The notes: a model not told the origin generated them from the letters alone. DNA of 38,503 bases from an uncultured Eubacteriales bacterium (GCA_900315285.1 OMYO01000030.1:1-38503); one strand, 5' to 3'. Counted from the stretch's first letter, positions 14,377 through 22,678 are shown. Made by a program: numbers and translations.

Positions 14377-14580
14377 TCAGGCCTGCATGGCCTTTTTGAA
14401 GTTGCCGTATTCTGTTACGAGCCCGGCTTTGTTGATGAGGTCGTGGTAGGCAATATACTTACCGATGAGCTGATCCTCTTCCATGCTGGTCATGTCGTTT
14501 CCGCTGTCGTGCTTCTTCATGCACTGGGAGATTCGATATGTCTCGGAAAAAATCAACTGATAAAGGTTCGTGTTAGACAT
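14377..14580 (-). CDS. Small hypothetical protein (67 aa)
   Basis: Start at ATG 14580 with AAGGAGG 10 nt upstream; it begins MSNTNLYQLIFSETYRISQC and ends FKKAMQA. It is predicted helical and soluble, with a mixed-charge centre (KKHDSGNDMTSMEEDQL). No signal peptide, no cysteine motif beyond one Cys, no recognised family. It is monocistronic, with its own promoter (14618-14646) and terminator, which supports a real gene. Function unknown. Confidence 0.72.
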   Translation of the reverse strand: MSNTNLYQLIFSETYRISQCMKKHDSGNDMTSMEEDQLIGKYIAYHDLINKAGLVTEYGNFKKAMQA

Positions 14581-14617
14581 TCTCTGCATTCCTCCTTCCT
14601 TTTCTAAGATTGCATAG

Positions 14618-14646
14618 ATACTACACCAGAAAAGGAGGATTGTCCA
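14618..14646 (-). promoter_or_regulatory. Promoter of the 67-aa gene
   Basis: Read on the minus strand: TGGACA (14646-14641), a 17-bp spacer and TAGTAT (14623-14618), 38 nt before the start codon. Confidence 0.55.
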
Positions 14647-14799
14647 GCGCAAATCGGAACAAAAAAGGAAAACTTTTTGTTAAATGAGACAAAGATATGA
14701 CACTGACTTTTTACAATTTATACAAATAAATTGGGCGATTCACTGCCATTATGGACCATGCCACCCCATGACCCGCAGACCGGCCGTCTCCCACGGCCT

Positions 14800-16230
14800 C
14801 TACTCTTCTTCCGCCTTCCAGCAGTCCAGTTCCGCCTCATTTAAGTGGATGGAGGCGGCATAGAACTTTGGATCTTTCCCCGCTTTCTTCTGCTGCTCAT
14901 AGTCCTTGAGGGCGCGTAGAGCACGGGAACCTAAGATGAGGCAGCACGGCACGTTGATTATGGCCATGCCTCCCATGGAGATGTCTGCAGCAGCCCATGC
15001 CGCGTCCATTGGTGTGACAGCGCCAAGGAAGATGACAATGATGCAGAGGATATGGATGACATTCATGGCCTTCTTGCCCGGTTCCTTCTTTCCGTTGAGA
15101 TAGGAGACAGCGGTATCCACATAGAAGAGGTTGCCAATGAGGGTCGTGAATGCGAACAGGATCATTGAGACCGTGATAAAGATGGGTCCAAACTTACCGA
15201 AGACCGACGAGAGCGATGCCTGGACATACGGGGCACCGGACAGCGCCTTAGTCGGAGCAATCTTTGAGGAGAGGCACATGAGCGCAGTGGCTGTGCAGAG
15301 GAGCAGTGTGTCGATGTAGACCGAGATCATGGCAACGAGACCCTGCTTGACCGGATGGCTGACATCGGCGGAGGCAGCCGCGTTGGGGGCAGAACCCACA
15401 CCGGCCTCGTTGGAGTAGAGTCCGCGCTTCATGCCGTATACCATGCAGGAACCGGCAAGGCCGGCGCCAATGGCTTTGAAGTTGAAAGCGTCCTGGAAGA
15501 TCATGACCACCATGGTGGGAATGTATGTGACATGGGCGAAGATGACCACCAGGGAGGAGATGACGTACATGACTCCCATTATAGGGACCAGCAGGCTGGA
15601 GACGTGGGCAATACGCTTGCCGCCACCGAACAGACAGATGGCGACGAGTACGGCGAGGACTGCGCCGACGATCCAAGGCGTTATGCCCGCATCATAGAAA
15701 CTATAGGCCTGGAACGTGGTCTGCAGGTTGTAGGAGCAGAGCAGCTGGAACCCCACACCATAGGTCAGGATGAGGAAAAAGACGAAGAGGCCCGCCACGA
15801 TCTTGCTGTGGAGGGCGTTCTCAATATAGTATGCGGGACCGCCGTAATATTCGCCGGTCTCGCGGTTCTTCCGCTTGTAGATCTGCGCCAGCGTGGTCTC
15901 AATGAAGGCCGTGGAGGCGTCGAGGATGGCGAGGATCTGCATCCAGAGGACGGCGCCGGGGCCGCCGAGGCAGATGGCCGTGGAGACGCCGACAATGTTG
16001 CCCGTCCCCACGCGTGATGCCGTGGAGACCATCAGCGCCTGAAACGACGACAGCGACCCCTCCTCCGCGGGCTTTTCCATGATGGCGTGACAGGCCTCGC
16101 CAAACATGCGCACCTGTACAAACCGGGTGCGAATGGTGAACCATATGGCAGCCAGCGTCAGCAGGATGATTAGGATGGGGTAGTAGAGGAAGGTGTCAAT
16201 GTTGGTGAGGACGGACAGGACTTTCTCCAT
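14800..16230 (-). CDS. Sodium:alanine/glycine symporter (AGCS family)
   Basis: 476 aa; the ATG at 16230 is preferred over one three codons earlier because AAAGGA lies 8 nt before it. About ten or eleven membrane helices. Family hallmarks are STASRVGTGNIVGVSTAICLGGPGAVLWMQ near residues 70-100, ETGEYYGGPAYYIENAL, and GLYSNEAGVGSAPNAAASA near 280. AGCS proteins import alanine or glycine with sodium. The two transport substrates cannot be told apart here. It is the last gene of a minus-strand group with the deformylase. A hairpin GGCCGT-N5-ACGGCC (14782-14798) follows the stop without a T-run. Confidence 0.93.
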   Translation of the reverse strand: MEKVLSVLTNIDTFLYYPILIILLTLAAIWFTIRTRFVQVRMFGEACHAIMEKPAEEGSLSSFQALMVSTASRVGTGNIVGVSTAICLGGPGAVLWMQILAILDASTAFIETTLAQIYKRKNRETGEYYGGPAYYIENALHSKIVAGLFVFFLILTYGVGFQLLCSYNLQTTFQAYSFYDAGITPWIVGAVLAVLVAICLFGGGKRIAHVSSLLVPIMGVMYVISSLVVIFAHVTYIPTMVVMIFQDAFNFKAIGAGLAGSCMVYGMKRGLYSNEAGVGSAPNAAASADVSHPVKQGLVAMISVYIDTLLLCTATALMCLSSKIAPTKALSGAPYVQASLSSVFGKFGPIFITVSMILFAFTTLIGNLFYVDTAVSYLNGKKEPGKKAMNVIHILCIIVIFLGAVTPMDAAWAAADISMGGMAIINVPCCLILGSRALRALKDYEQQKKAGKDPKFYAASIHLNEAELDCWKAEEE

Positions 16231-16286
16231 GCGAGGCATCCTTTCTGTTTCGTTTCGGGCGGGCGATTCGGCGGTCTCTTCGGGTC

Positions 16287-16697
16287 TTAGACGAGAATAC
16301 CCTCCAAGTGGTCGACTTCATGCTGGATGATCTGTGCCGACAGGCCGACGAACCGGCTCCGATGGGTCTTGAAGTTCCGGTCCTGCCACTCGACATTGAT
16401 TTCACGGTAGCGTGTGACGTTATGGGAACCGGGGACAGAGAGGCACTGCTCTGTGGTCTCATAGGGCCCGGTATGGCTTACGATTTTAGGGTTGAACATT
16501 TCCGCCGGCGTCCCCATCTGCAGAAAGACAATGATACGGACGTTTTTGCCGATCATGTTGGCGGCCATGCCGACGCAGGAGGCGCGGTTGGCGAGCAGCG
16601 TGTCCCGGAGGTCATCAGCCACCGGGATGTCCGCGGCGGTGGCGGGGACAGATGGCTTGGAGAGACGGAAGGTGTCGTGGATGATAGGACGTTCCAT
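16287..16697 (-). CDS. def: Peptide deformylase, short variant form
   Basis: 136 aa with GGGGG 7 nt before the ATG. Removes the formyl group from the N-terminal methionine of new proteins, a metal-dependent reaction on the ribosome. The metal ligands are intact: Cys85 (EQCLS), His126 and His130 with catalytic Glu127 (QHEVDH). In motif 1 the usual Gln after the two alanines is Met (CVGMAANMIG), and the usual Gly of EGCLS is Gln. A short subgroup with AANMIG occurs in other Firmicutes, so this is a family variant rather than decay; activity on formyl-Met is inferred. Lies 56 nt upstream of the AGCS start. Confidence 0.87.
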   Translation of the reverse strand: MERPIIHDTFRLSKPSVPATAADIPVADDLRDTLLANRASCVGMAANMIGKNVRIIVFLQMGTPAEMFNPKIVSHTGPYETTEQCLSVPGSHNVTRYREINVEWQDRNFKTHRSRFVGLSAQIIQHEVDHLEGILV

Positions 16698-16712
16698 TTT
16701 GGTTCCCCCTTT

Positions 16713-16741
16713 GAAAAAGGCCGGCCCGAGACGGGTCCGGC
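16713..16741 (-). terminator. Terminator between YD-like protein and deformylase genes
   Basis: On the minus strand GCCGGACCCG pairs with CGGGCCGGC (one bulged A), followed by CTTTTTC. It begins right after the stop of the upstream gene and ends about 16 nt before the deformylase start, so def needs read-through or a promoter within the upstream gene. Confidence 0.7.
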
Positions 16742-17617
16742 TCAGTAGAGTTTTGTGCTTCTCACGGTGATTTCGTGGTCCTCATAGATGATCTTTCGGA
16801 TCTGTCCGTTTCGCCGGTAGAGATAGGTCGTGGAGCCGAAGTCCCCGACGCTCTTTGCCTCGGCGAGGCGGCCGCCTTTGTTGTAGCGGTAGTTGGTGAC
16901 CTCGGCGATCTGCTCTTCGGTGCCGCGGCCGGTGAGGTCGGAGAGCTGGGTGAATCGCCCATGAGAATCAGAACGGAAGGACATTTCGTGCTTGTAGTTC
17001 TGATTGATGTTGGCGATGGACTGGATGTGCCCGTCCTCACCATATTTACAGGCGAACAGGTACTTCTTCTCGTCGTCGGAGCGGGTGGGAATGTAGTTCC
17101 CGGAGGCCGCAGCGAAGCGGCCGTGCCCGTCGTAGCGAAAACGCAGAGTGAAGTCAGGAATGCCGGAACCGGTGTCCTTGATGCGGCAGGCCGTAATGCG
17201 GCCCTTGCTGTCCCGGAGAAAATGATATTCCTCCCGGTAGTCGGTCACAATGCGGACCGTGTCAATTCGATTGGCCCGGATCGGCTTGCTCATGGCAAAG
17301 GCGATGGCCGGGCTGAAGTCAAAGTGCTCCGCCGCCAGCAGGATATTCTGGCTCTCGACGTCCTCGGAGAGCAGAAACGGCGCAAGGGGCCACACATAGT
17401 CGTCACCAAACGACGTGATGGTCATGGTGCGCTCCGGCAGGCTGTAGCGGCAGGTGACACCCGCACGGGACGGGTGGTTCGTGATTCTGCCCGGCACCGG
17501 CATACCGCGGACGGCAAACGCCGAGTAGAGACAGAGGATGCCGCAGAGCGTTGCAAGCCCCAGGGCGATGGCCGCAGCAATTCTACCCCGGAATTCTTTT
17601 TTGCTCATGTTCTCCAT
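16742..17617 (-). CDS. Membrane-anchored protein with YD-repeat-like strands
   Basis: 291 aa, AGGAG 6 nt before the ATG. One membrane segment at about residues 13-36 (AAAIALGLATLCGILCLYSAFAV), then an extracytoplasmic domain. The C-terminal half contains at least five short strand-turn repeats of the YD/RHS kind: RYDGHGRFAAASG, KYGEDGHIQSIAN, RSDSHGRFTQLSD, RYNKGGRLAEAKS and YRRNGQIRKIIYE, about 25-35 residues apart. These resemble RHS/YD repeats that bind carbohydrate or form barrels, but there is no toxin domain and far too few repeats for a full RHS cocoon. Function unknown. It is divergent from the XRE-type regulator. Confidence 0.75.
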   Translation of the reverse strand: MENMSKKEFRGRIAAAIALGLATLCGILCLYSAFAVRGMPVPGRITNHPSRAGVTCRYSLPERTMTITSFGDDYVWPLAPFLLSEDVESQNILLAAEHFDFSPAIAFAMSKPIRANRIDTVRIVTDYREEYHFLRDSKGRITACRIKDTGSGIPDFTLRFRYDGHGRFAAASGNYIPTRSDDEKKYLFACKYGEDGHIQSIANINQNYKHEMSFRSDSHGRFTQLSDLTGRGTEEQIAEVTNYRYNKGGRLAEAKSVGDFGSTTYLYRRNGQIRKIIYEDHEITVRSTKLY

Positions 17618-17838
17618 AGAGTTCTCCTTATGCTCCTATTCTATCATAAACGATACATAACAAAAAATTCATAATCCATTCAAATTTATACAATTTTCCC
17701 AATTTGCCAGAGTGTGTTTGCTTATATCCATTTTGTGTACAAATTTTTTGACGTTATAAAACCATTTTTCAAAATTCCCTGTCTTATTTAGTAACTAAGG
17801 TGTTTTGAAGGATAAGTAAAGTAAGGGGAAAACAGAAT

Positions 17839-19293
17839 ATGAATCCGTTCTCAAGCACTTTTCAGCTGCTGTTAGAGGAAAAACAGCTGAAAATTGTGGA
17901 CGTGGAGCACTTCACCGGCATAGACCGCTCCGTGCTCTACAAGCTTCTCAACGGCACGAAGGAGCCCACAGACGCGGAAATGGTCGAGCAAATTGCCGAC
18001 TGTCTCTGCCTGACGCTCCAGCAGAGGGAGCAATTCCTCGAGACCTATTACCTGACGAAGCGGGGTCCCATGGACTACTACGGGCGGAAAGAAATTGTCG
18101 CCTTCTTCCAGGAGGTCAACTTGCAGAGGGACTACGAGGCCTCTCCATTTCTTCCGTTCGCGGCCATCTCCTTGGACCCGGGTCAGAAAATCGTGCTCAA
18201 CGGGGCCCAGAATGTGGACCTCGCAATTGAATATTTTATCTATAGTATGTCCCAGAGTTCATCTGGCGGCACGGTGGAAATCAACGAGGAACTCGTGAAT
18301 GATGTCACTCTGTCGGTCATAAAGAAGATCACTGCCATGGCTCCGGAACTGAAGATCCGCCATATGGTCCTCCTGGACAGTGAGGTGGAGCATACCGCCG
18401 AGAAAGAACATATTCTCTACAATGTACAGGTGCTCCGCAAAGTCATTGCCACAACTATCAAGGCCTCAAATTATACGGTTCTCTACCGGTACGGGAACAT
18501 CATGTCGAAAAAGCATCTCGCCCGGTATCTGCCAAACTATGTTCTGGCCGGGGAGTATGTTCTGCAGTTCTCCAATGACCACCGGTTTGGCATTGTCTCA
18601 CGGGACCAGGAACTTCGAGAGCTCTATGGCAAGCTGTTCCAGGAGCATGAAAAAGATGCTGCCCCGCTTGTCTATGCGAACGGCGACATGGATTCCATGT
18701 TCTCCAGCTTCCCGGGAGAGGACACACTACAGGATATTGTTGGACACGAACGCGCCTGGCACGTTCTTCCCGGTATCAGCGGCGTCCAGTTTAATCGCGG
18801 AGAGAGTTCCCATTCCAGCGAGGATCTTTTTGGAAGCTCTCCGGTTCAGAATCTTTTCAAGAGCACGCCCGGCGGAAATCATACCGGACGCAGCGACATG
18901 CTTGCTGCCACCAGCATTGACTTCTTTGTGCAGGAGGGGTACCTCGCGGATTTCCCGCAGACCCGGACGAAGCCGCTCTCCATCAACGACCGCATAGCCA
19001 TCCTCCAGCGTCTCCTGGTCCAGGTGCGCCACCTGAACCTGAAACTGGTGGATTTCAAAGAATACCACAACCCCTCGAATATTGATACCGTTGTCACCCG
19101 TTCCGGTGTATACTTAACTGTATATGTGGAACCTGGAAAGACGGCCATGGCTGCGGTGCGAGAACCAAGCATAGTTCGCACTTTCCATTTGTTCCTCGAA
19201 ACTCTGGAGGAGGAGAGCTCCTACTCTGTGGAGCAGACCGTCTCCTATCTTTCATGGAAAATCCGTGAACTGCAGGACAAGCAGGCCGGATAA
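17839..19293 (+). CDS. XRE-like helix-turn-helix regulator with large unknown C-terminal domain
   Basis: 484 aa. Residues 5-65 form a Cro/C1-type HTH (LLLEEKQLKIVDVEHFTGIDRSVLYKLLNGTKEPTDAEM). The remaining 400 residues have no domain I recognise; they look soluble, with a low-complexity Ser/Gly segment around 315-350 (GESSHSSEDLFGSS). AAGGGG lies 10 nt before the ATG. The gene is separated by only 18 nt from the next one, so they form an operon. The size suggests a sensor-regulator in which the C-terminal part binds a ligand or a partner, perhaps the downstream protein. The AT-rich 220 bp upstream is shared with a divergent membrane protein gene. Function unknown. Confidence 0.78.
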   Translation: MNPFSSTFQLLLEEKQLKIVDVEHFTGIDRSVLYKLLNGTKEPTDAEMVEQIADCLCLTLQQREQFLETYYLTKRGPMDYYGRKEIVAFFQEVNLQRDYEASPFLPFAAISLDPGQKIVLNGAQNVDLAIEYFIYSMSQSSSGGTVEINEELVNDVTLSVIKKITAMAPELKIRHMVLLDSEVEHTAEKEHILYNVQVLRKVIATTIKASNYTVLYRYGNIMSKKHLARYLPNYVLAGEYVLQFSNDHRFGIVSRDQELRELYGKLFQEHEKDAAPLVYANGDMDSMFSSFPGEDTLQDIVGHERAWHVLPGISGVQFNRGESSHSSEDLFGSSPVQNLFKSTPGGNHTGRSDMLAATSIDFFVQEGYLADFPQTRTKPLSINDRIAILQRLLVQVRHLNLKLVDFKEYHNPSNIDTVVTRSGVYLTVYVEPGKTAMAAVREPSIVRTFHLFLETLEEESSYSVEQTVSYLSWKIRELQDKQAG

Positions 19294-19311
19294 TTCCAGC
19301 AGGGGGAAACT

Positions 19312-19974
19312 ATGCAAATCATCCACTCCGACGATCTCTTGGGGGCACTCCACTCCTTTTCTGTGGAGTCCGCCTTCTTCAACGAGTTCCTGAATTTTCT
19401 CGGCGGCTGCTCCGAATATTTCAGCACCACGAGCGACGAGACGGACAGTGACGAGGAGAAGGCAATGTATCGCCAACACGCCATTACACTGCGCTCCATG
19501 CAGTCGAAAATTCTCACCGGCGCCACGGTCTCCCCGGACGGCTCGGCCCGGTTCACTCTGCCGGATGGCATGCTGTCTGCCCTCTTCTACAATCTCGTGT
19601 CCATGATGGCACCCGAGGATGTTCCAGAAGAAGTCTTTCCACTGCAGGAAGCTCCCCTGGTGTCGAAAATGCCCGGTGTCTACTGCTGCTATCCGCTTGA
19701 GACGGCGCAGTTCCGGCAGGTGACCGGCGCATTGGAACTCGTCCGGCGTGGCCTTGAAATGATGGGCTTGGAAGAGGAACCAGCTCGTCTCCTTCATCTT
19801 ATGGAGGACATTGCCACGCAGTCCTATTGCTTCCAGGACGGCGACACGGAGCGGGAAATGGCCGCTCTGGTTGTCCCGGAGTTTGAGGTCATGGAGTTGT
19901 TCCGCGCGCTTCTCATTGCGACGAGTGTGGAGTATGGGAAGACGGATTTTGCGGCGACGCTGCCGCGGGAATAA
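19312..19974 (+). CDS. Hypothetical protein, operon partner of the XRE-like regulator
   Basis: 220 aa with GGGGG 5 nt before the ATG. No signal peptide or membrane segment; acidic overall (DETDSDEEKAMYRQ; LEEEPARLLHLMEDIATQ). Several Cys (YCCYPLETA) but no metal motif. No family recognised. It follows the XRE-like gene by 18 nt and is closed by a weak terminator, so the pair is likely co-expressed and may work as a regulator with an interacting partner. Downstream lies the AT-rich region with phased GTATGA sites. Confidence 0.72.
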   Translation: MQIIHSDDLLGALHSFSVESAFFNEFLNFLGGCSEYFSTTSDETDSDEEKAMYRQHAITLRSMQSKILTGATVSPDGSARFTLPDGMLSALFYNLVSMMAPEDVPEEVFPLQEAPLVSKMPGVYCCYPLETAQFRQVTGALELVRRGLEMMGLEEEPARLLHLMEDIATQSYCFQDGDTEREMAALVVPEFEVMELFRALLIATSVEYGKTDFAATLPRE

Positions 19975-19994
19975 ATTTCATATTTTTTGGTCGT

Positions 19995-20020
19995 GCTGCG
20001 CGGGCGGTGCGGCCTTTTTT
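19995..20020 (+). terminator. Weak rho-independent terminator
   Basis: GCTGCGC (19995-20001) pairs with GTGCGGC (20007-20013) with two G-U pairs, followed by six T. It closes the XRE-partner operon. Confidence 0.5.
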
Positions 20021-20049
20021 GTTGGGCTGAGCCGGATGGCTGAGGCCGG

Positions 20050-20287
20050 TTATACATTATTTGAAAAAATCGCAATCTTGTATGAGAAAAAAGGGTTGGA
20101 ATTTTGGAAAACGTATACAGAAAGTTGAGAATATTGAAATGTGTATGAGAAAAAGTCCGTTTAAGGATTAAAAATATATACATCTAATCTTGATAGAAAA
20201 ATAATGTATGAGTGACGTCATACATAAAATTGATTTCAAGAATGTCTGTATTATGAATGGCAACAGTGCGTATGATAAGTCTCATAC
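20050..20287. repeat. Phased GTATGA and TATAC motifs, 63-bp period
   Basis: GTATGA starts at 20080, 20143, 20206 and 20270 (steps of 63, 63 and 64 bp). A second motif, xTATAC, starts at 20050, 20113 and 20176 (steps of 63). The two series alternate at 30 and 33 bp, close to three helical turns. The last two GTATGA copies are halves of palindromes GTATGA-N6-TCATAC (20206-20223 and 20270-20287). Sequence between sites is only about half conserved (the copies at 20080 and 20143 share roughly 36 of 63 bases), so this is either an old tandem repeat or selected protein-binding sites on one helical face. Confidence 0.65.
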
Positions 20288-20313
20288 AAAACCGCCTGTT
20301 TAAAAATTTATGT

Positions 20314-20362
20314 ATAAGGCTGGTCTGAAGCGGCCAGCAGCATAAGGCTTCTCTGAAGCGGC
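20314..20362. repeat. Pair of 21-bp direct repeats, 28 bp apart
   Basis: ATAAGGCTggTCTGAAGCGGC (20314-20334) recurs at 20342-20362 with two changes. The repeats lie 55-100 bp upstream of the response-regulator promoter and could be binding sites for that regulator, since OmpR-type proteins use direct repeats. Confidence 0.55.
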
Positions 20363-20416
20363 AGCTGCGGCTGTCTTGAAATATTCGCAATTTCGAAACA
20401 GTTACATAATTCGATA

Positions 20417-20425
20417 TGGTATAAT
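20417..20425 (+). promoter_or_regulatory. Extended -10 promoter of the two-component operon
   Basis: TGGTATAAT (extended -10) lies 32 nt before the response-regulator ATG. No good -35 is seen, which fits an activator-dependent promoter. Confidence 0.55.
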
Positions 20426-20456
20426 TGGGTTCATAAATCTAGGAGGTCTGCAAGCA

Positions 20457-21146
20457 ATGAGCAATGGAAAAATTCTTGTCGTGGACGACGATAAAAATAT
20501 CTGTGAACTCCTGCGCCTCTATCTGGAGAATGACGGATACACCGTGTCCCTGGCCTATGACGGGGAGTCGGCGCTGAAGGTCTTTCAGGAGTTTCGGCCT
20601 GACATCATCCTGCTTGACATCATGCTGCCGAAGATGGATGGGTGGCAGGTATGCCGGGAAATCCGGAAGACCTCGGAGACACCCATCATCATGGTGACGG
20701 CGAAGGGGGAGACCTTTGACAAGGTGCTCGGCCTGGAGCTCGGTGCCGACGACTATATCGTGAAGCCCTTTGAGACAAAGGAAGTTGTGGCGAGAATCAA
20801 GGCGGTTCTGCGAAGGACCAATATATCGCCCCAGAACGAGATAAAGCAGGTGGAGTATGACAAGCTGGTCATCAACCTCACCAACTATGAGATGAAGGTG
20901 GACGGCAAGGTGGTCAACACGCCGCCGAAGGAGCTGGAGCTCATCTACCATCTCGCCAGCAACCCCAACCGGGTCTTTACCCGGGACCAGCTCCTGGACG
21001 AGGTCTGGGGCTTTGACTATTACGGGGACTCCCGCACCGTGGACGTCCATGTCAAACGTCTTCGTGAAAAGCTGGAAGGCGTCTCGGACAAGTGGTCCCT
21101 GAAGACGGTCTGGGGTGTCGGCTACAAATTTGAGACCACCGAATGA
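20457..21146 (+). CDS. OmpR/PhoB-family response regulator
   Basis: 229 aa from ATG 20457 with AGGAGG 10 nt upstream. Receiver domain at residues 3-118: acidic pocket Asp10-Asp11-Asp12, phosphoacceptor Asp54 (IILLDIMLP), the Thr of MVTAKG and the Lys of IVKPFE. Winged-helix DNA-binding domain at about 130-226 with PPKELELIYHLASNPNRVFTR and SRTVDVHVKRLREKLE. The stop overlaps the kinase start by ATGA, so the two are translationally coupled. With HtrA as third gene, the system probably senses envelope or secretion stress, as CssR does in Bacillus; that role is inferred from context. Confidence 0.93.
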   Translation: MSNGKILVVDDDKNICELLRLYLENDGYTVSLAYDGESALKVFQEFRPDIILLDIMLPKMDGWQVCREIRKTSETPIIMVTAKGETFDKVLGLELGADDYIVKPFETKEVVARIKAVLRRTNISPQNEIKQVEYDKLVINLTNYEMKVDGKVVNTPPKELELIYHLASNPNRVFTRDQLLDEVWGFDYYGDSRTVDVHVKRLREKLEGVSDKWSLKTVWGVGYKFETTE

Positions 21147-22678
21147 GCGCGGACGAGAAGAAGACCCGCCGGACTACGCTGTTCCGGAGGTATCTCCGCT
21201 ACTCGCTGCTCGCGGTCATGGTCAGTATGGTCATCCTGTTCGGTATCTTTCTGGCATTCCTGGGCAGCTACTGGCGGGAGGACCGGAGTGAGACCATGCT
21301 CCGAAACACCCGGCGCATTGCCGGCAATGTGGAGCAGCTCATGGAGTCCGGCAGCGCCGACGAGGATAACACGTTCACCACGCTTGTTGTCAGTAATATG
21401 CTGAATGTGGTCTCGGACTCCATCAACGCGGATGTCTTTATGACGGACGTGGGCGGCCGGGTCATCCTGTGCAAAGATATTGTCGGCGCCACACTGAATG
21501 TGCAGAACAATGCGTATTGTTCCATTCATCACGGGTACTGTCTGCCGCCATATCTCGTCCAGCGGACGGGGAAAAAGGGCTACAGCACCATGGTGAAACT
21601 TACGGGAATGTACCGCCTGAATGACGGAAACTCGGAGTACTGCATGGTCGTGGGGACCCCAATCACGCTGAATGGGCAGGTCGTCGGAAACATCTATGCG
21701 GTCTCTGACGTGCAGAACGGGCTTATCCGGTCCTACAAAGAAATTGTGAAGCTGTTCCTGACGGCGGCCATCATCTCGTTTATCGTCACATTCGCTCTGG
21801 CATGGCGCTTTGCCTACAGCCTGACGAAACCGCTGCAGGAAATGTCCCGGCTCACCAAGCAGTATGCCAAGGGAGACTTCTCGGAGCGTATTGAGGTCAA
21901 TGGTAGCGACGAGCTGCAGGACCTGGCAGTATCACTCAATGGAATGGCGGAGTCGCTCTCCGTGCTGGAGGAGTCCAGAAAGAGCTTCATCGCCAACGTC
22001 TCCCATGAACTGAAGACGCCTATGACATCCATTGCCGGGTTCATAGACGGTATCCTTGACGGCACCATTCCCGCAAGTCAGGAGAAACATTATCTCCGCA
22101 TCGTCAGCAAGGAGGTCAAGCGGCTCTCCCGCCTGGTGGTCACCATGCTGACCCTGTCAAAAATCGAGGCCGGGGAGGAGCAAATCCATCTGACCCCCAC
22201 TGACCTGCAGACGCTCATCTTCAACGCGCTGTTCAGCTTTGAGGCGCAGATTGAGGAGGCCGGCTACGAAATAGAGGGCCTTGCCGACCTGCCCAGCATC
22301 AAGGTCATGGCGGATCCGGATCTTCTCTTCCAGGTCTGCTACAATCTCTTTGACAATGCGGTCAAATTTACGAATCCGGTCGGCACCATCCGCGTCACGG
22401 CGGAGAATAAGTCCGACCGGGTCATCGTCCACATCTCCAACACCGGGGAGGGAATCTCCGAGCAGGAGCAGAAGCGGATCTTTGAGCGCTTTTACAAGGT
22501 GGACAAATCCAGGAGTGAACATGTCAAGGGCGTGGGGCTCGGTCTGAACCTGGCCCAGAATATCGTCCGGCTCCACGGCGGGGAGATCACGGTCTCCGAC
22601 AAGCCCGAGGGTTTCACGACCTTCACGTTCTGGATCCCCAATAACAACAAATCCATTAGAAGAGGTCTTACTACATGA
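21143..22678 (+). CDS. Sensor histidine kinase
   Basis: 511 aa. Membrane segments at about 20-41 and 203-224 enclose an extracellular sensor of about 160 residues with several Cys. A HAMP linker follows (SLTKPLQEMSRLTKQYAKGDFSERIE), then a HisKA domain with phosphoacceptor His288 in FIANVSHELKTPM and an HATPase domain with N box (NLFDNAVKFT), G1 (NTGEGIS) and G2 (GVGLGLNLA). Phosphorylates the upstream response regulator in response to an external signal. Overlaps both neighbours by ATGA (21143 and 22675), making a tight three-gene operon. The sensor part gives no clue to the signal. Confidence 0.93.
   Translation: MSADEKKTRRTTLFRRYLRYSLLAVMVSMVILFGIFLAFLGSYWREDRSETMLRNTRRIAGNVEQLMESGSADEDNTFTTLVVSNMLNVVSDSINADVFMTDVGGRVILCKDIVGATLNVQNNAYCSIHHGYCLPPYLVQRTGKKGYSTMVKLTGMYRLNDGNSEYCMVVGTPITLNGQVVGNIYAVSDVQNGLIRSYKEIVKLFLTAAIISFIVTFALAWRFAYSLTKPLQEMSRLTKQYAKGDFSERIEVNGSDELQDLAVSLNGMAESLSVLEESRKSFIANVSHELKTPMTSIAGFIDGILDGTIPASQEKHYLRIVSKEVKRLSRLVVTMLTLSKIEAGEEQIHLTPTDLQTLIFNALFSFEAQIEEAGYEIEGLADLPSIKVMADPDLLFQVCYNLFDNAVKFTNPVGTIRVTAENKSDRVIVHISNTGEGISEQEQKRIFERFYKVDKSRSEHVKGVGLGLNLAQNIVRLHGGEITVSDKPEGFTTFTFWIPNNNKSIRRGLTT

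Larger units (their letters stand above)
19975..20456. other. 482-bp AT-rich regulatory region
   Basis: No gene found. From left to right it contains a weak terminator, phased GTATGA/TATAC motifs, two palindromes with the same spacing, a pair of 21-bp direct repeats and an extended -10 promoter for the response regulator. Each is listed separately. Confidence 0.7.

Noticed and set aside
10288..14744. GGGCGATTCACT found at 10288-10299 and 14733-14744
   Set aside because: Only two copies in unrelated contexts (one is a ribosome binding site region); likely chance.
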